Shown piece after piece: positions 28,041 to 38,030 of a stretch of 64,000 nt of DNA; position 1 is the first letter of the stretch, and the number at the start of each line of letters is the position of its first letter. The notes beneath the pieces are model-generated. The model searched no databases. It had not been told where the DNA came from and worked only from the letters and a program-made list of their open reading frames with translations. The DNA is from Candidatus Galacturonatibacter soehngenii (lineage in GTDB: Bacteria > Bacillota > Clostridia > Lachnospirales > Lachnospiraceae): positions 806,001 to 870,000 of the forward strand of contig NZ_WAGX01000005.1 of NCBI RefSeq assembly GCF_008830185.1, written 5' to 3'. The translations under genes were made by a program, and so were the position numbers.

Positions 28041-29120
28041 CTAGTGCCAAAAATCCATCAATGCTTCTTGCAGCAATAAAATCATAAGTGCCTGTCCATA
28101 TGTCATTGGACAGCATGGAATTTCTTTGTAAAATTCCTTTGATTCTCCAATTGGAGTTCCATATGAAACCTGTGTAACTGTCCCATCCTCTAATATATAA
28201 TCAACAATATGATCCAGCGATTTTTGTATAAATTCAACGTATTCCTCTTTTGGTAATATTCCAAGTCGTACGCCTTTCATAATTCCACATAAGAATGCTG
28301 CACTGGCAGATATTTCAATATATGAGCTTTCATCATCAATTACAGTATGCCAAAGTCCCGTATTATTATCGCTATATTTTTTCAAGGCTTTTACCTGATT
28401 GGTATAAACTGTTAAGAAGTATCTTTTTACTGATTCCTCTATTTCCACGTCTTGAATAATTTCCATTATTGCTATGGTATACCAGCTATTTCCTCTTCCC
28501 CACATCACTTTTCCATAATTGTTATTCCTATTAAAGTTAAAGCCGTGATAGAAAAGACCTTCTTCTTTGTTTAATAAATATTTGATATGATTTAGAATCT
28601 GATAATTGGCTTCTGCTTTACAGTCCTCACGGTTTAGAATTTTACTTGCACGATATAAGAACAAGAGAGTCATAAAAATAGTATCAATTAATATTTCACC
28701 GTCATTAGGATCACCTGTAATCATATGCTGGAAGCAGTCATCACCTGTTCGAATCAGCTTTTTATCCTTCATAATCCAGTCTACCCAGTCTTCTATTAAT
28801 ACTAAGTATTCTGCTTTCTTTGTCTCTTCATACAAATACGTTAAAGTAAGCATTGGTGCAGTCGTATTAACATTGCGTTCTAAGATTCCCTCTTTCAATC
28901 GTTCATCAAACCAGCTTATCAAAAAATCTAATATTTCTTTCTTACCACTAATTTGATAATATTTGTAAAGGCCAAATATACCAACCCCTTGAGGCCATTC
29001 CCAACAATCAATGTCAATTAAACTAATCGGGAACTTTTCCTCCATTCCATTGTTTTTTAAGGACATCATTTTGTCCGATACTAAATTTAGTAATTCATCT
29101 ATTTTCTGACGACTCATCAT
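28041..29120 (-). CDS. Glycoside hydrolase family 105 (unsaturated uronyl hydrolase, YteR-like)
   Basis: 359 residues with the (alpha/alpha)6 barrel pattern of GH88/GH105. Recognisable motifs are WEWPQGVGIFGLYKYYQ, the catalytic Asp region GEILIDTIFMTLLFLY and VMWGRGNSWYTIAIMEI. Such enzymes remove the 4,5-unsaturated uronic acid left at the end of oligosaccharides by polysaccharide lyases, by hydrating the double bond. No signal peptide, so it acts in the cytoplasm after import. It follows the 837-residue lyase-like gene by six bases. A GH105 implies that a lyase product of pectin, rhamnogalacturonan, glucuronoxylan or a similar polymer is the substrate. Confidence 0.88.
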   Translation of the reverse strand: MMSRQKIDELLNLVSDKMMSLKNNGMEEKFPISLIDIDCWEWPQGVGIFGLYKYYQISGKKEILDFLISWFDERLKEGILERNVNTTAPMLTLTYLYEETKKAEYLVLIEDWVDWIMKDKKLIRTGDDCFQHMITGDPNDGEILIDTIFMTLLFLYRASKILNREDCKAEANYQILNHIKYLLNKEEGLFYHGFNFNRNNNYGKVMWGRGNSWYTIAIMEIIQDVEIEESVKRYFLTVYTNQVKALKKYSDNNTGLWHTVIDDESSYIEISASAAFLCGIMKGVRLGILPKEEYVEFIQKSLDHIVDYILEDGTVTQVSYGTPIGESKEFYKEIPCCPMTYGQALMILLLQEALMDFWH

Positions 29121-29126
29121 TATGTC

Positions 29127-31640
29127 TTATTCCTCCCAATCTATCAATCCTTGCACGGTGAGTGGATATTGGTAAACCGTTTGTCCATTGACATAAAATT
29201 CATTATTATCCTCTAGCAAGTAAGTATCTTTATTTTCTTGTAAAACGGTTACGTTTTCTTTCACACTAACCTTTAACGTCTTAAATTCTTTAAAGAAATC
29301 ATCAAGATTTTCGTAATTACAACTTCTTTCTACTTTAAGCACCCATACATTCTCTCTACCATGACTTATAAACTCCTTGTACTTACATGGCCCCGTTTCT
29401 TGAATGGAGAGTCCATTATGAGCATACACACCGATATAAGCTCCATCTTTTTCTAGTACAATTACATTCTTTTCTCCAATATAGCGGTCAAATTCACACA
29501 GTGGAATATAAGCATGCGTATAATCAATTCGATTTTCTTCGCCTATTTTATATCTTAAAATACTTGTATTTTTGTGTTGAACTGCAAGTGGTAGCACTCC
29601 ATTTCCTGCCCAGAAATTAGGCCTTCCACTTCCATAGGTATGAGATTCTCCTGGGTGATTAATAAATACCTGTGCAGTTTCGTTAATCGTTGCCTGTACA
29701 ATATGCTCTTGATATCCTGGTTGGTAAGGTTTGAATCCAACCGCGGTTGAAAGCAATACATCTGCATTCTTATATAAATATAAGTTAACGTGTTGTTCAA
29801 AGCCTTGTGTATTTTGATGTATCAATTGTTGGTTCCCTGTAAGCTTCATATATTTTTCATACTCTTTTGGTGCTTCGTAATCGCCTAATACCAAGGAAAT
29901 ATATCCAATTACCGCACGGTTTAAATAACCTGCATTATACGCAACATATAATAGACTGGTCGTACCTGCATTGTAATTACCTTTTAGCTCTTTTTCATAA
30001 CTTCTGCCAAAACTTGTCATGATAGCTCCTTTGTGCTCATTGATACTTAGTGCATAAAAGATCATATCAAGTGCCTTTTTGGCTTTCTTATGCAAATCAC
30101 TCTCTTTATCTGTTAAATTGTAAAGCGTTCCAAGCCCTAATACATCAACAGGTATATAAGCATTTGAATTCCACTCTGTAATAAATTCTTTAAAAAATTC
30201 TTCAAACCATGCATCTAAAAGCTTGGATCCACTTTTTTCTACTTCTCGTCCCAATCGATTGCTATTGGTAAATATTCTCTCTGGAAGATATTGTCCTGCT
30301 AAGTACTGGCATACATGAAACAACAGTGCATGATTTTCACTAAAAAACCACATAACATCATCTCCTGGTTCATCAATCCAATAACGAAAACCTTGCATTG
30401 CATCTTCTATCTCACTCTTAAGGCGAACGGACAACAACCCATGAAACGTTTTATAAATATAAAGAATAATAACAAAATGAAAATCACAGCAATCTTTTCT
30501 TTGACGTACCCCTTCTAACTCCTCTAAAATGATTTCTTCTGCCCACTTTAAATCTCTCTCGAGTTTAAAAAGTGCCGCTGCTTTATATACATTATTGACC
30601 CCGTACTGTATTACTGTCTCAAGTGCATGTCTTTTTCGATCAGCAAGCTTTTCTTCGTGATAGCCTAAAAACTCTTTGCGAACCAATTGTGTTCCAATCT
30701 TTCTTTTTAGAATAATACCATCTACATCGACCTCTACACTAAAATAATAATAACCAGGTATAAGTTCATCACTGTGTAATAGAGGTATCATTTGCTGATC
30801 AGGTCTAAGTTGGTAGTCTCGATGCTGAATTAACTTAAAGCTTTTTTCCATCTTTTCAATAAACTCACCTGGAGTTATGGTCAAACGAAAATCAACTGGC
30901 CTAACACTAAAGTTATTCATTAAAAGCTTTACTGGTTCACTTATATAAGCTTCCTTTTCAAAACAGATATTATCTAGCATCTTCTCTGTTTTAGTTACTA
31001 TCTCTGTTCTTACTTCATCTGAAACTGGAATTAAAACCGTAAGCTTAGCTTTTCCAATTCTTCTTAAGCGAAAATAATAATCGGTATCTCGTTCTGCTAA
31101 ATCATCAAGACAAATAACAAACTTATTTTCTCCTTTTTTTACTTTTACCAAAACACGGGTACTTTTTACCATATTTCTAGTAAAAGGAATAAAATCAGTA
31201 ACCAATTCATCATTTACCCATAATGTCATTCCACCACATGTGGTTAGTTCGAATTCCACCGTTTCATTCTTTTGCGCCTGAATCACTGCATAGCTATAAG
31301 TTCTTAAGTAAGTTGGCTTATAATAAAAACCAGATTCCTCCAGTGCTATGTTGCCAAAAGGAGCATAGAATTTAAGGGGCTTCTTTTCTCCAAATACTTC
31401 TACTTCTTCTCCCATTTCATACATACTTAAGTCAAGGTATGGTGGGAGATCTGCCTGCCTTTTTGCAATAAATTCCTTTCTACAAGGATTTTCATGAATG
31501 GAAAAGCCCTTTTTTAACCACTCATTTACCCTTCCACTTAAGGTAGCTTTTTCAAATTGTTGAACTTGTGTGTAAACCCCAGTAGTAAGGAAATGATTCA
31601 CATATCCTTCTGCATACAATGGGTATTCGATATATTTCAT
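29127..31640 (-). CDS. Large cytoplasmic protein with sandwich-toroid-sandwich layout, possible polysaccharide lyase or hydrolase
   Basis: 837 residues, no signal peptide. Residues 90-200 look like a beta-sandwich carbohydrate-binding module (GGMTLWVNDELVTDF). Residues about 330-620 are helical, consistent with an (alpha/alpha) toroid, and contain a striking WFFSENHALLFHVCQYLAG segment (434-442 SENHALLFH, Asn-His pair) and EWNSNAYIPVDVLGLG. The C-terminal 200 residues are strand-rich. This layout resembles heparinase/alginate-lyase-like enzymes, in which Asn, His and Tyr are catalytic. I do not recognise a named family. It is in the operon with GH105 and a sugar importer, so a role on imported uronic-acid oligosaccharides is likely. 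ATG 31640 has GGAGG. Confidence 0.75.
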   Translation of the reverse strand: MKYIEYPLYAEGYVNHFLTTGVYTQVQQFEKATLSGRVNEWLKKGFSIHENPCRKEFIAKRQADLPPYLDLSMYEMGEEVEVFGEKKPLKFYAPFGNIALEESGFYYKPTYLRTYSYAVIQAQKNETVEFELTTCGGMTLWVNDELVTDFIPFTRNMVKSTRVLVKVKKGENKFVICLDDLAERDTDYYFRLRRIGKAKLTVLIPVSDEVRTEIVTKTEKMLDNICFEKEAYISEPVKLLMNNFSVRPVDFRLTITPGEFIEKMEKSFKLIQHRDYQLRPDQQMIPLLHSDELIPGYYYFSVEVDVDGIILKRKIGTQLVRKEFLGYHEEKLADRKRHALETVIQYGVNNVYKAAALFKLERDLKWAEEIILEELEGVRQRKDCCDFHFVIILYIYKTFHGLLSVRLKSEIEDAMQGFRYWIDEPGDDVMWFFSENHALLFHVCQYLAGQYLPERIFTNSNRLGREVEKSGSKLLDAWFEEFFKEFITEWNSNAYIPVDVLGLGTLYNLTDKESDLHKKAKKALDMIFYALSINEHKGAIMTSFGRSYEKELKGNYNAGTTSLLYVAYNAGYLNRAVIGYISLVLGDYEAPKEYEKYMKLTGNQQLIHQNTQGFEQHVNLYLYKNADVLLSTAVGFKPYQPGYQEHIVQATINETAQVFINHPGESHTYGSGRPNFWAGNGVLPLAVQHKNTSILRYKIGEENRIDYTHAYIPLCEFDRYIGEKNVIVLEKDGAYIGVYAHNGLSIQETGPCKYKEFISHGRENVWVLKVERSCNYENLDDFFKEFKTLKVSVKENVTVLQENKDTYLLEDNNEFYVNGQTVYQYPLTVQGLIDWEE

Positions 31641-31661
31641 ACGTTTTGCTCCTCCTTACTT

Positions 31662-32498
31662 TTATTCTTTTACGCCACCTGTTGTCATTCCACCAATAAT
31701 ATACTTTTGTAAAGAAATAAATACGACGATTACAGGTATCATTGAGATGACAGACATAGCTAATAGGCTGTTCCAGTCAACTGAATATTCTCCTGAGAAA
31801 TTAGCAAGTGCTAACTGTAACGTGTATTTTGATTTGCTATTGATAACAAGCTTTGGCCATAAATAATCATTCCATCTCCACATAAAGGAGAAAATACATA
31901 ATACTGATATAATCGGCTTAGCCATTGGAAGCATAATTTTTGTAAAAATATAAAATTCTGATGCCCCATCAATTCTTGCTGCCTCCATATAGGCACTTGG
32001 AATTCCAGTGTAGTACTGTCTTACCAAAAATACTGCGGTTGGCGATGCTACTGCTGGAATAATTAATCCCCATAAGTTATTGTATAATTTTGTAGCTACA
32101 ATTACTTTAAATACAGGTATCATAATTACTTCAAGGGGAATCATAAGTGTTGCAAGAACAATTCCAAAAAGAATGGTTTGCCCTTTAAATCGATATTTTG
32201 CAAATGCGTAACCAGACATTACATTTACCACCACTGTTAGTATCGTTGCAACTACACTCGTAAAAACAGTATTAAAGAAATAAACGACAAAGTTACCTTC
32301 ACTCAGTGCCTTTGAATAGTTACTTAGGGATGGATTCTTTCCCAATAAACTTGGTGGCCATTTAAATAATTCTCCCGCGCTCTTAAAAGAGGAAAAAATA
32401 ATCCATACGATTGGCATAACAAATAAAAAAGTTAATGCAAATAGTATCAACGCTAGTAATACGGATTTGCTTCTATCTTTCCAGGTTTTAGTTTTCAT
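31662..32498 (-). CDS. Sugar ABC transporter permease, MalG-like
   Basis: 278 residues with six predicted helices. The EAA loop is SAYMEAARIDGASEFYIFTKI. Together with the overlapping MalF-like permease (11 bases) and the lipoprotein at 25773 it forms an oligosaccharide importer. No ATPase gene is present in the locus. ATG 32498 has AGGAGG. The lyase-like gene follows 21 bases later. Confidence 0.92.
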   Translation of the reverse strand: MKTKTWKDRSKSVLLALILFALTFLFVMPIVWIIFSSFKSAGELFKWPPSLLGKNPSLSNYSKALSEGNFVVYFFNTVFTSVVATILTVVVNVMSGYAFAKYRFKGQTILFGIVLATLMIPLEVIMIPVFKVIVATKLYNNLWGLIIPAVASPTAVFLVRQYYTGIPSAYMEAARIDGASEFYIFTKIMLPMAKPIISVLCIFSFMWRWNDYLWPKLVINSKSKYTLQLALANFSGEYSVDWNSLLAMSVISMIPVIVVFISLQKYIIGGMTTGGVKE

Positions 32499-33363
32499 CC
32501 TGTTCTCCTCCTTGATTTAATTTAAACTGTATCGTTGTAAGAACTGCCAATATGATAAAAAGAAACATTGTCATTGCGCTAGCATATCCCATTTTGTTTT
32601 TATCAAACCCTGTTTCTTGAATTAACTGTACCATTAACTTTGTTGCACCAGCAGGTCCACCTTGCGTCAGTGCAAAAACAAGTGGATACGTCTTTATGAC
32701 TGTTACCGTTGATAATACAATTACTAACAACGTAGTAGGCTTTAATAGTGGAAGCGTGATATAGCGAAATTGTTGTACAAACCCTGCTCCATCAATTTTG
32801 GCTGCTTCATAATAAGTCTCTGAGATTGATTTAATTCCCGCTATAAACATAACCATATAGTATCCTGCAAGACTCCATGTTGTTACGAAAATGATAACCC
32901 CCATAGCTGCCCTTGGATTGGTTAGCCATTTAACTGGAGACCTCCCCATTGCTGTAAGTAAATAATTGATAATACCAAAATCTTCTCCTAATAAGAAGCG
33001 CCAGCTTAGTCCTACTATAATGGTGGAAACCATAGTTGGCCAATAAAAAGCGGCACGAAAGAAGGAACTTCCCTTTATATTTTGTGTTAAAAGCAATGCC
33101 AAAAATAGGGCTGAAACATAAATGGCAGGTACCGTTATTACGGTAAAAACCACAGTATTAAGAAAGGCCCTCCAAAAGCTTTCATCACTTAGTAAATCAA
33201 CATAGTTTTTTAACCCTATAAACTTTTGTGGGTTAATTCCATCCCACTTTGTAAATGAAATCCATAGTCCATTGACTGCTGGATAAAAAAGAAACACTCC
33301 AAATATAGCAATTGTTGGAAGCAACAATAAATATGGAAATATTTTTTGTTCAAAATTTTTCAT
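32488..33363 (-). CDS. Sugar ABC transporter permease, MalF/UgpA-like
   Basis: About 291 residues with six predicted helices and the EAA loop TYYEAAKIDGAGFVQQFRYI. The ATG at 33363 has AAGGAG at nine bases; ATGs at 33369 and 33381 are alternatives with poorer spacing. It is the first gene of the minus-strand carbohydrate operon and diverges from the GH31 gene across a 259-base AT-rich intergenic region that should contain both promoters. Confidence 0.9.
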   Translation of the reverse strand: MKNFEQKIFPYLLLLPTIAIFGVFLFYPAVNGLWISFTKWDGINPQKFIGLKNYVDLLSDESFWRAFLNTVVFTVITVPAIYVSALFLALLLTQNIKGSSFFRAAFYWPTMVSTIIVGLSWRFLLGEDFGIINYLLTAMGRSPVKWLTNPRAAMGVIIFVTTWSLAGYYMVMFIAGIKSISETYYEAAKIDGAGFVQQFRYITLPLLKPTTLLVIVLSTVTVIKTYPLVFALTQGGPAGATKLMVQLIQETGFDKNKMGYASAMTMFLFIILAVLTTIQFKLNQGGEQDEN

Positions 33364-33622
33364 TTTCATTCTCTCCTTCATAATTTTTATCCATTATAAC
33401 ACAAGAAATATTATAAATATCTCATATAACAATACAAAACTACTAAATTATTGTCATTTCCTGCTTATACACATGTCATTATAAACAATATTTTGATATA
33501 AATTTTGAAAATAGCAAGATATGTAGAATGCATCTCGTAATCCGTCATGATTTGAATAGTACTTAGACTCTTATCTCGATATAATAAAAACATCAATCAT
33601 TGAAATGTAAGGAGGTAATATT

Positions 33623-36112
33623 TTGAAAACCTGCAACCAAGTAATTAATTTATTACAACATGATTCTTTTTATACTCTTATAACTGATGGTGCACCAATA
33701 CGAATTCTTTTTCTAACTGATGATATCATTCGAATTAGGGCAGGCTTTCATCGTAATTTTGAAGAGGCTTCTTATAGTTTAGTCATGACTGCTTGGGAAG
33801 ATATGATGGATCCATTTTTAGGGGAGAGACGCAAAAAGATTACACCTGCACAATCATCTGTTCAAGAAACTGCAACCCAAATTTTAATACAAGGAAGTAA
33901 ACTTCTTATTGAAATTGACAAAGAACCATTTCGCATCTGCATTAAAGACTTATTTGGAAATTACTTACATGCCGATATTGTCGACCTTGGATACCTTGAG
34001 GATTCCAATCACAGATGTATTCATACGAGTGAAATTTTTGATGGAGACTGTTTTTATGGTTTTGGCGAAAAATCTGGAACCTTTAATAAACACAAAAAAT
34101 ATATGTCTATGAGTCCAAAGGATGCAATGGGCTACGATCCAGTGGAAACTGATTCTTTATATAAACATATACCTTTTTATATCAAATGTAATAAGCATAC
34201 CAAAATAGCATCTGGCTATTTCTATCATACCACTTATGAATGTGATTTCGACATGGGACGTGAACATAGTAACTATTGGAAAAAACACAGTCGCTTTCGA
34301 GCAGATGGTGGAGATATTGACTTGTTCTTTATCTATGGTCCAAGTATTTCTGATATTACTCGCCGCTATACAGATTTGACAGGAAAATCTTGTATGCTAC
34401 CTCGCTATGCCCTTGGTTATCTTGGCTCATCTATGTACTACTCTGAGTTAGATTCTGATTGTGATGATGCCATATTAGAATTTATAGATACAACAAAAGA
34501 AGAGGAAATTCCAGTTGATGGATTTCAACTTTCCTCAGGGTATTGCGCGATAGAAGGTAAACGCTATGTGTTTACATGGAATTATGACAGATTCAAAAAT
34601 CCAAAAGAGTTTTTTGCTTTGATGGAGCAAAAAGGAATCACAACTTCCCCAAATGTAAAGCCTGGATTCTTACTGACACACCCTTATCTAGAGCAGCTAA
34701 AACAAGAAGGCATCTTTGTAAAGGACAGCCAAGGTCAAAAAGAATGTATTGGAACTTGGTGGGGAGGAAAGGGACTTTTTGCAGACTTTACCTCCAAGCA
34801 TACTCGCCAGGTATGGAAAAAATACCTAAAAGAACATGTTTTAGATTTTGGTGTAACAAGCGTTTGGAACGATAACTGCGAATATGACAGTATTGTCGAT
34901 AAGGATGCTATTTGTGATTATGAAGAAATGGGCGGAACTATTGGACAGTTAAAGTCTGTAATGTCAAACATAATGTGTCATATCACAGAAGAAGCTATTT
35001 TAGAAACTTCAAAAAATATAAGACCTTTTATTGTGTGTCGCTCTGGGCATGCAGGAATACAACGTTATGCACAGACATGGGCTGGCGATAATTACACCAG
35101 CTGGGATTCGCTAAAATATAACATTTCCACCATACTTGGAATGAGCTTATGTGGAGTCACAAATTATGGTTGTGATATTGGTGGATTTTATGGCCCAGCG
35201 CCTGAACCAGAATTATTTGTAAGATGGGTACAAAATGGTATTTTTCAACCTCGTTTTTCCATTCATTCTACAAACATTGATAATACCGTTACGGAAGCTT
35301 GGATGTACTCTGATTGTAAGAAATACATTAAAGAAGCCATTCAATTTCGCTATCGATTAATTCCATATCTTTATTCCCTTATGGTTCGTGCGCATGAAAC
35401 AGGGCTTCCGATTATACAACCTATGATTGCTGCTTTTCAAGACGATGAAAATTGTTATGAAAATGGTATTGACTTTATGGTTGGAGACCACCTACTTATT
35501 GCAAACGTGGTAGAAAAAGGCCAATCCATTCGCGAAGTATATCTTCCAAAAGGAGAAACCTTTTATGATTATCATAGCCGCAAGCAATTAACAGGTGGAC
35601 AAACCGTCCAGATACCAGTCACACTAGCTGACATACCGATGTTTATTAAAGCTGGTGCTATTATTCCAATTGCAGATAATCAGATGTATAACCTCCATCA
35701 AGATCATGTAACCGATCTTCATTTCATTATGTGTCCTGATAAGGATGGAGAATTTACCTTATACGAAGATGATGGAATCACAATGGATTATGCAAATGGA
35801 GCATTTTTAAAGGAACACATCCAAATGAAGGCTGGTGAAAAAGTAAGTGTTTGCGTGAAACGAGAGGGAAGTTACACGACCAAAATAAAAACTGTGCTTC
35901 TTGATATGATTCACACGGAAAAATCTCCTTATTGGGTGCAGTTAAACGAAGAACCACTAAAACACTTTCTTCACCGCTCAAAATTTGAAGCTGCCAAAAG
36001 TGGTTGGTATTACAGCCAAAGCTTACGGTCTGTGCTTATAAAATTTGAAAATCCAAAAGAAGACTACCATGTGACTGTTTCTTTTGAACAATTTGATATA
36101 CTTGGAATGTAA
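33623..36112 (+). CDS. Glycoside hydrolase family 31 (alpha-glycosidase)
   Basis: 829 residues, cytoplasmic (no signal). It has an N-terminal beta-sandwich (1-250), the catalytic barrel (about 255-590) and C-terminal beta domains. The nucleophile motif is VWNDNCEYD (Asp417) where typical alpha-glucosidases have WxDMNEP; the acid/base is in WAGDNYTSW (Asp489). Both catalytic residues are therefore retained but the pocket around them differs, so specificity for glucose, xylose, galactose or another sugar is open. The TTG start at 33623 has AAGGAGG at eight bases. The esterase gene starts 22 bases after its stop. Confidence 0.9.
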   Translation: MKTCNQVINLLQHDSFYTLITDGAPIRILFLTDDIIRIRAGFHRNFEEASYSLVMTAWEDMMDPFLGERRKKITPAQSSVQETATQILIQGSKLLIEIDKEPFRICIKDLFGNYLHADIVDLGYLEDSNHRCIHTSEIFDGDCFYGFGEKSGTFNKHKKYMSMSPKDAMGYDPVETDSLYKHIPFYIKCNKHTKIASGYFYHTTYECDFDMGREHSNYWKKHSRFRADGGDIDLFFIYGPSISDITRRYTDLTGKSCMLPRYALGYLGSSMYYSELDSDCDDAILEFIDTTKEEEIPVDGFQLSSGYCAIEGKRYVFTWNYDRFKNPKEFFALMEQKGITTSPNVKPGFLLTHPYLEQLKQEGIFVKDSQGQKECIGTWWGGKGLFADFTSKHTRQVWKKYLKEHVLDFGVTSVWNDNCEYDSIVDKDAICDYEEMGGTIGQLKSVMSNIMCHITEEAILETSKNIRPFIVCRSGHAGIQRYAQTWAGDNYTSWDSLKYNISTILGMSLCGVTNYGCDIGGFYGPAPEPELFVRWVQNGIFQPRFSIHSTNIDNTVTEAWMYSDCKKYIKEAIQFRYRLIPYLYSLMVRAHETGLPIIQPMIAAFQDDENCYENGIDFMVGDHLLIANVVEKGQSIREVYLPKGETFYDYHSRKQLTGGQTVQIPVTLADIPMFIKAGAIIPIADNQMYNLHQDHVTDLHFIMCPDKDGEFTLYEDDGITMDYANGAFLKEHIQMKAGEKVSVCVKREGSYTTKIKTVLLDMIHTEKSPYWVQLNEEPLKHFLHRSKFEAAKSGWYYSQSLRSVLIKFENPKEDYHVTVSFEQFDILGM

Positions 36113-36134
36113 ACGTTTATTAGGAGGTATCACA

Positions 36135-36956
36135 ATGGCATCAATGACTTGTAATTATTATAGCTATACTTTGCAACATAATATTACCATAAATATTGTA
36201 ATTCCAACTCCTGAAGGGAATGAGCAAATTACAAATGAAGAAGTAAAAAAGCACTATCGCTATGAAGAAGGACTTCCAGTTGTCTATCTTCTTCATGGTG
36301 CTTATGGCAACTATAGTTCCTGGCTACGTTTTAGTAATGTAGAGCGTTATGCACAAAAACACTGCTGTGCACTTGTCATGGCCTCTGCAGATAATAGCTG
36401 TTATCAGGATATGAAACATGGAAATGCATATGCTACCTTTTTCACCAAGGAATTGCCCGCTTTTATCAAAAGCATTTTTCCTATCTCAGACAAACGTGAA
36501 GATACCTTCGTAGCTGGCTTTTCCATGGGTGGTTACGGTGCTTGGTATCTGGCTTTATCAAATCCTAACCTTTATGCTAAGGCAGCTAGTATGTCTGGTG
36601 CATTAGACATTGCCAAAACCTACGAAGAAAACATGAAAGGTGCCATTTCTGCTCCTTTTCAATGGACGAATGTTTTTGAAGAACCAGACAAACTTGCTGG
36701 TAGTCAAGCCGATTTGTTTAAGTTATATGACAATTGTCTTTCAACTGGAATTGTACCAGACTTGTATCAATCCTGCGGAACCGAAGATTTTTTATATGAA
36801 ATGAATCGTTCGGTCAAAGAAAAGTTAGAGCAAAAAGGTGCTTCCTTTGTGTATCAAGAAAGTGAAGGAGGACATAATTGGGATTATTGGGACAAAGACA
36901 TTCAAAGCATTCTTGATTGGATGTTTTCTAAAGATATTAATCCACAAAACAAATAA
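36135..36956 (+). CDS. Alpha/beta-hydrolase esterase (esterase D / acetyl-xylan esterase-like)
   Basis: 273 residues from ATG 36135, which follows TTAGGAGG. The nucleophile elbow is GFSMGGYGAW (Ser130), the oxyanion region is LLHGAYGNYSSW, the acid is in CGTEDFLY (Asp218) and the His in GGHNWDYW (His247). These fit the esterase D / tributyrin esterase family, which removes acyl groups from carbohydrates. There is no signal peptide. Paired with GH31, it likely de-acylates imported oligosaccharides. Its 3' end overlaps the convergent yigZ by 20 bases. Confidence 0.85.
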   Translation: MASMTCNYYSYTLQHNITINIVIPTPEGNEQITNEEVKKHYRYEEGLPVVYLLHGAYGNYSSWLRFSNVERYAQKHCCALVMASADNSCYQDMKHGNAYATFFTKELPAFIKSIFPISDKREDTFVAGFSMGGYGAWYLALSNPNLYAKAASMSGALDIAKTYEENMKGAISAPFQWTNVFEEPDKLAGSQADLFKLYDNCLSTGIVPDLYQSCGTEDFLYEMNRSVKEKLEQKGASFVYQESEGGHNWDYWDKDIQSILDWMFSKDINPQNK

Positions 36957-37593
36957 CCTCATCCTTAATGATTGCAAAATAGATATCTTCCAGTTCCTCA
37001 AGGAAGGCCTTACCATTTGTAGCTTCGATTATCGCTTTTATCAGGCCTTCCTTTTCACTTATTGGTACTAATACAGTTATTTCTACCCTATCGGTGTATT
37101 CACTGGATAGGGTATTTATTTTTCTTTGCCCAAGTAGATACTGAATCTTTCCGATTCCATTATAGTCTGTTTCTATACAAAGCTTCGTCGCTAGACACTT
37201 ATTGGCAATCAACGAATTCGCCAGCCCCTCTTGTACTGCCTTTGAATACGCTCTAACAAGCCCCCCCGTACCAAGTAATGTTCCACCAAAGTATCTGGTT
37301 ACAATGACTAAGGTATTGTGAATTCCTTCTAAAAGTAACACATCAAGCATCGGTCTTCCAGCGGTTTGACTTGGTTCACCATCATCACTACAACGCTGAA
37401 TTTCTTGATTCTTTCCTATTATATATGCAAAACAGTTATGATTTGCATTCCAGTATTTTTTCTTCGTTGCTTCAATCAGGGCGATTGCCTGCTCTTCTGA
37501 TTCAACTGGAAATACTGTGGCGATAAATCTGGATTTCTTTTCTATAATCTCTGCCTCTGCGCCCTCATATACTGCTTTATAGTTTTCTATCAT
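36937..37593 (-). CDS. YigZ/IMPACT family protein
   Basis: 218 residues from ATG 37593 (GGAGG five bases upstream). The UPF0029/IMPACT N-terminal domain is clear (SRFIATVFPVESEEQAIALI, CSDDGEPSQTAGRPML, VTRYFGGTLLGTGGLVRAYS), followed by a small ferredoxin-like C-terminal domain. It is a widespread conserved protein thought to act on translation or tRNA; the exact role is not settled. Convergent with the esterase gene. Confidence 0.93.
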   Translation of the reverse strand: MIENYKAVYEGAEAEIIEKKSRFIATVFPVESEEQAIALIEATKKKYWNANHNCFAYIIGKNQEIQRCSDDGEPSQTAGRPMLDVLLLEGIHNTLVIVTRYFGGTLLGTGGLVRAYSKAVQEGLANSLIANKCLATKLCIETDYNGIGKIQYLLGQRKINTLSSEYTDRVEITVLVPISEKEGLIKAIIEATNGKAFLEELEDIYFAIIKDEVICFVD

Positions 37594-37712
37594 TTCATCC
37601 TCCAATGGTTGTATTCTAAAATCATTTCAATTGAGAAGATTTTACTACGTATATTGTATCATTACTTTTCTTTCTGTCAAATATAGAATTTTGAATTAAA
37701 ATATATCAATCC

Positions 37713-37758
37713 AAAAAAGCAGACAACTAACTTACTATTTTGTAAATTAGTTGTCTGC
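37713..37758 (-). terminator. Terminator after the 37783 gene
   Basis: GCAGACAACTAA and TTAGTTGTCTGC form a perfect 12-base stem with a 16-base loop, followed on the minus strand by TTTTTTGG. Confidence 0.88.
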
Positions 37759-37782
37759 ACCTAATAAAAAACATAATTTGTT

Positions 37783-38004
37783 TTATACAAAACTTAGTAT
37801 ACTAATTAAGACTCCACATAATATCATGCATATTGGTAATACATAACGTTTTTTTGAATATGTTTTTAATGAAAAATGAGCTTTTAGCAATATAATCAAA
37901 CCAACAACAATAATGAGAATTCCTGAAAGCATTATAACATCAAAATTTCCAATTCGTCCATAAATATTATTATAGGGTCTGGAATTCATTCTATCAATAT
38001 CCAC
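37783..38004 (-). CDS. Small two-helix membrane protein of unknown function
   Basis: 73 residues from GTG 38004, nine bases after AAAAGGGG. Two hydrophobic helices (VIMLSGILIIVVGLIILL and YVLPICMILCGVLISILSFV) are joined by a basic loop (KTYSKKR). A strong terminator follows 25 bases downstream, so it is expressed as a unit, perhaps with the broken gene upstream. No family is recognised. Confidence 0.55.
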   Translation of the reverse strand: MDIDRMNSRPYNNIYGRIGNFDVIMLSGILIIVVGLIILLKAHFSLKTYSKKRYVLPICMILCGVLISILSFV

Positions 38005-38030
38005 TTATAATACCCCTTTTCAAATTTTTA

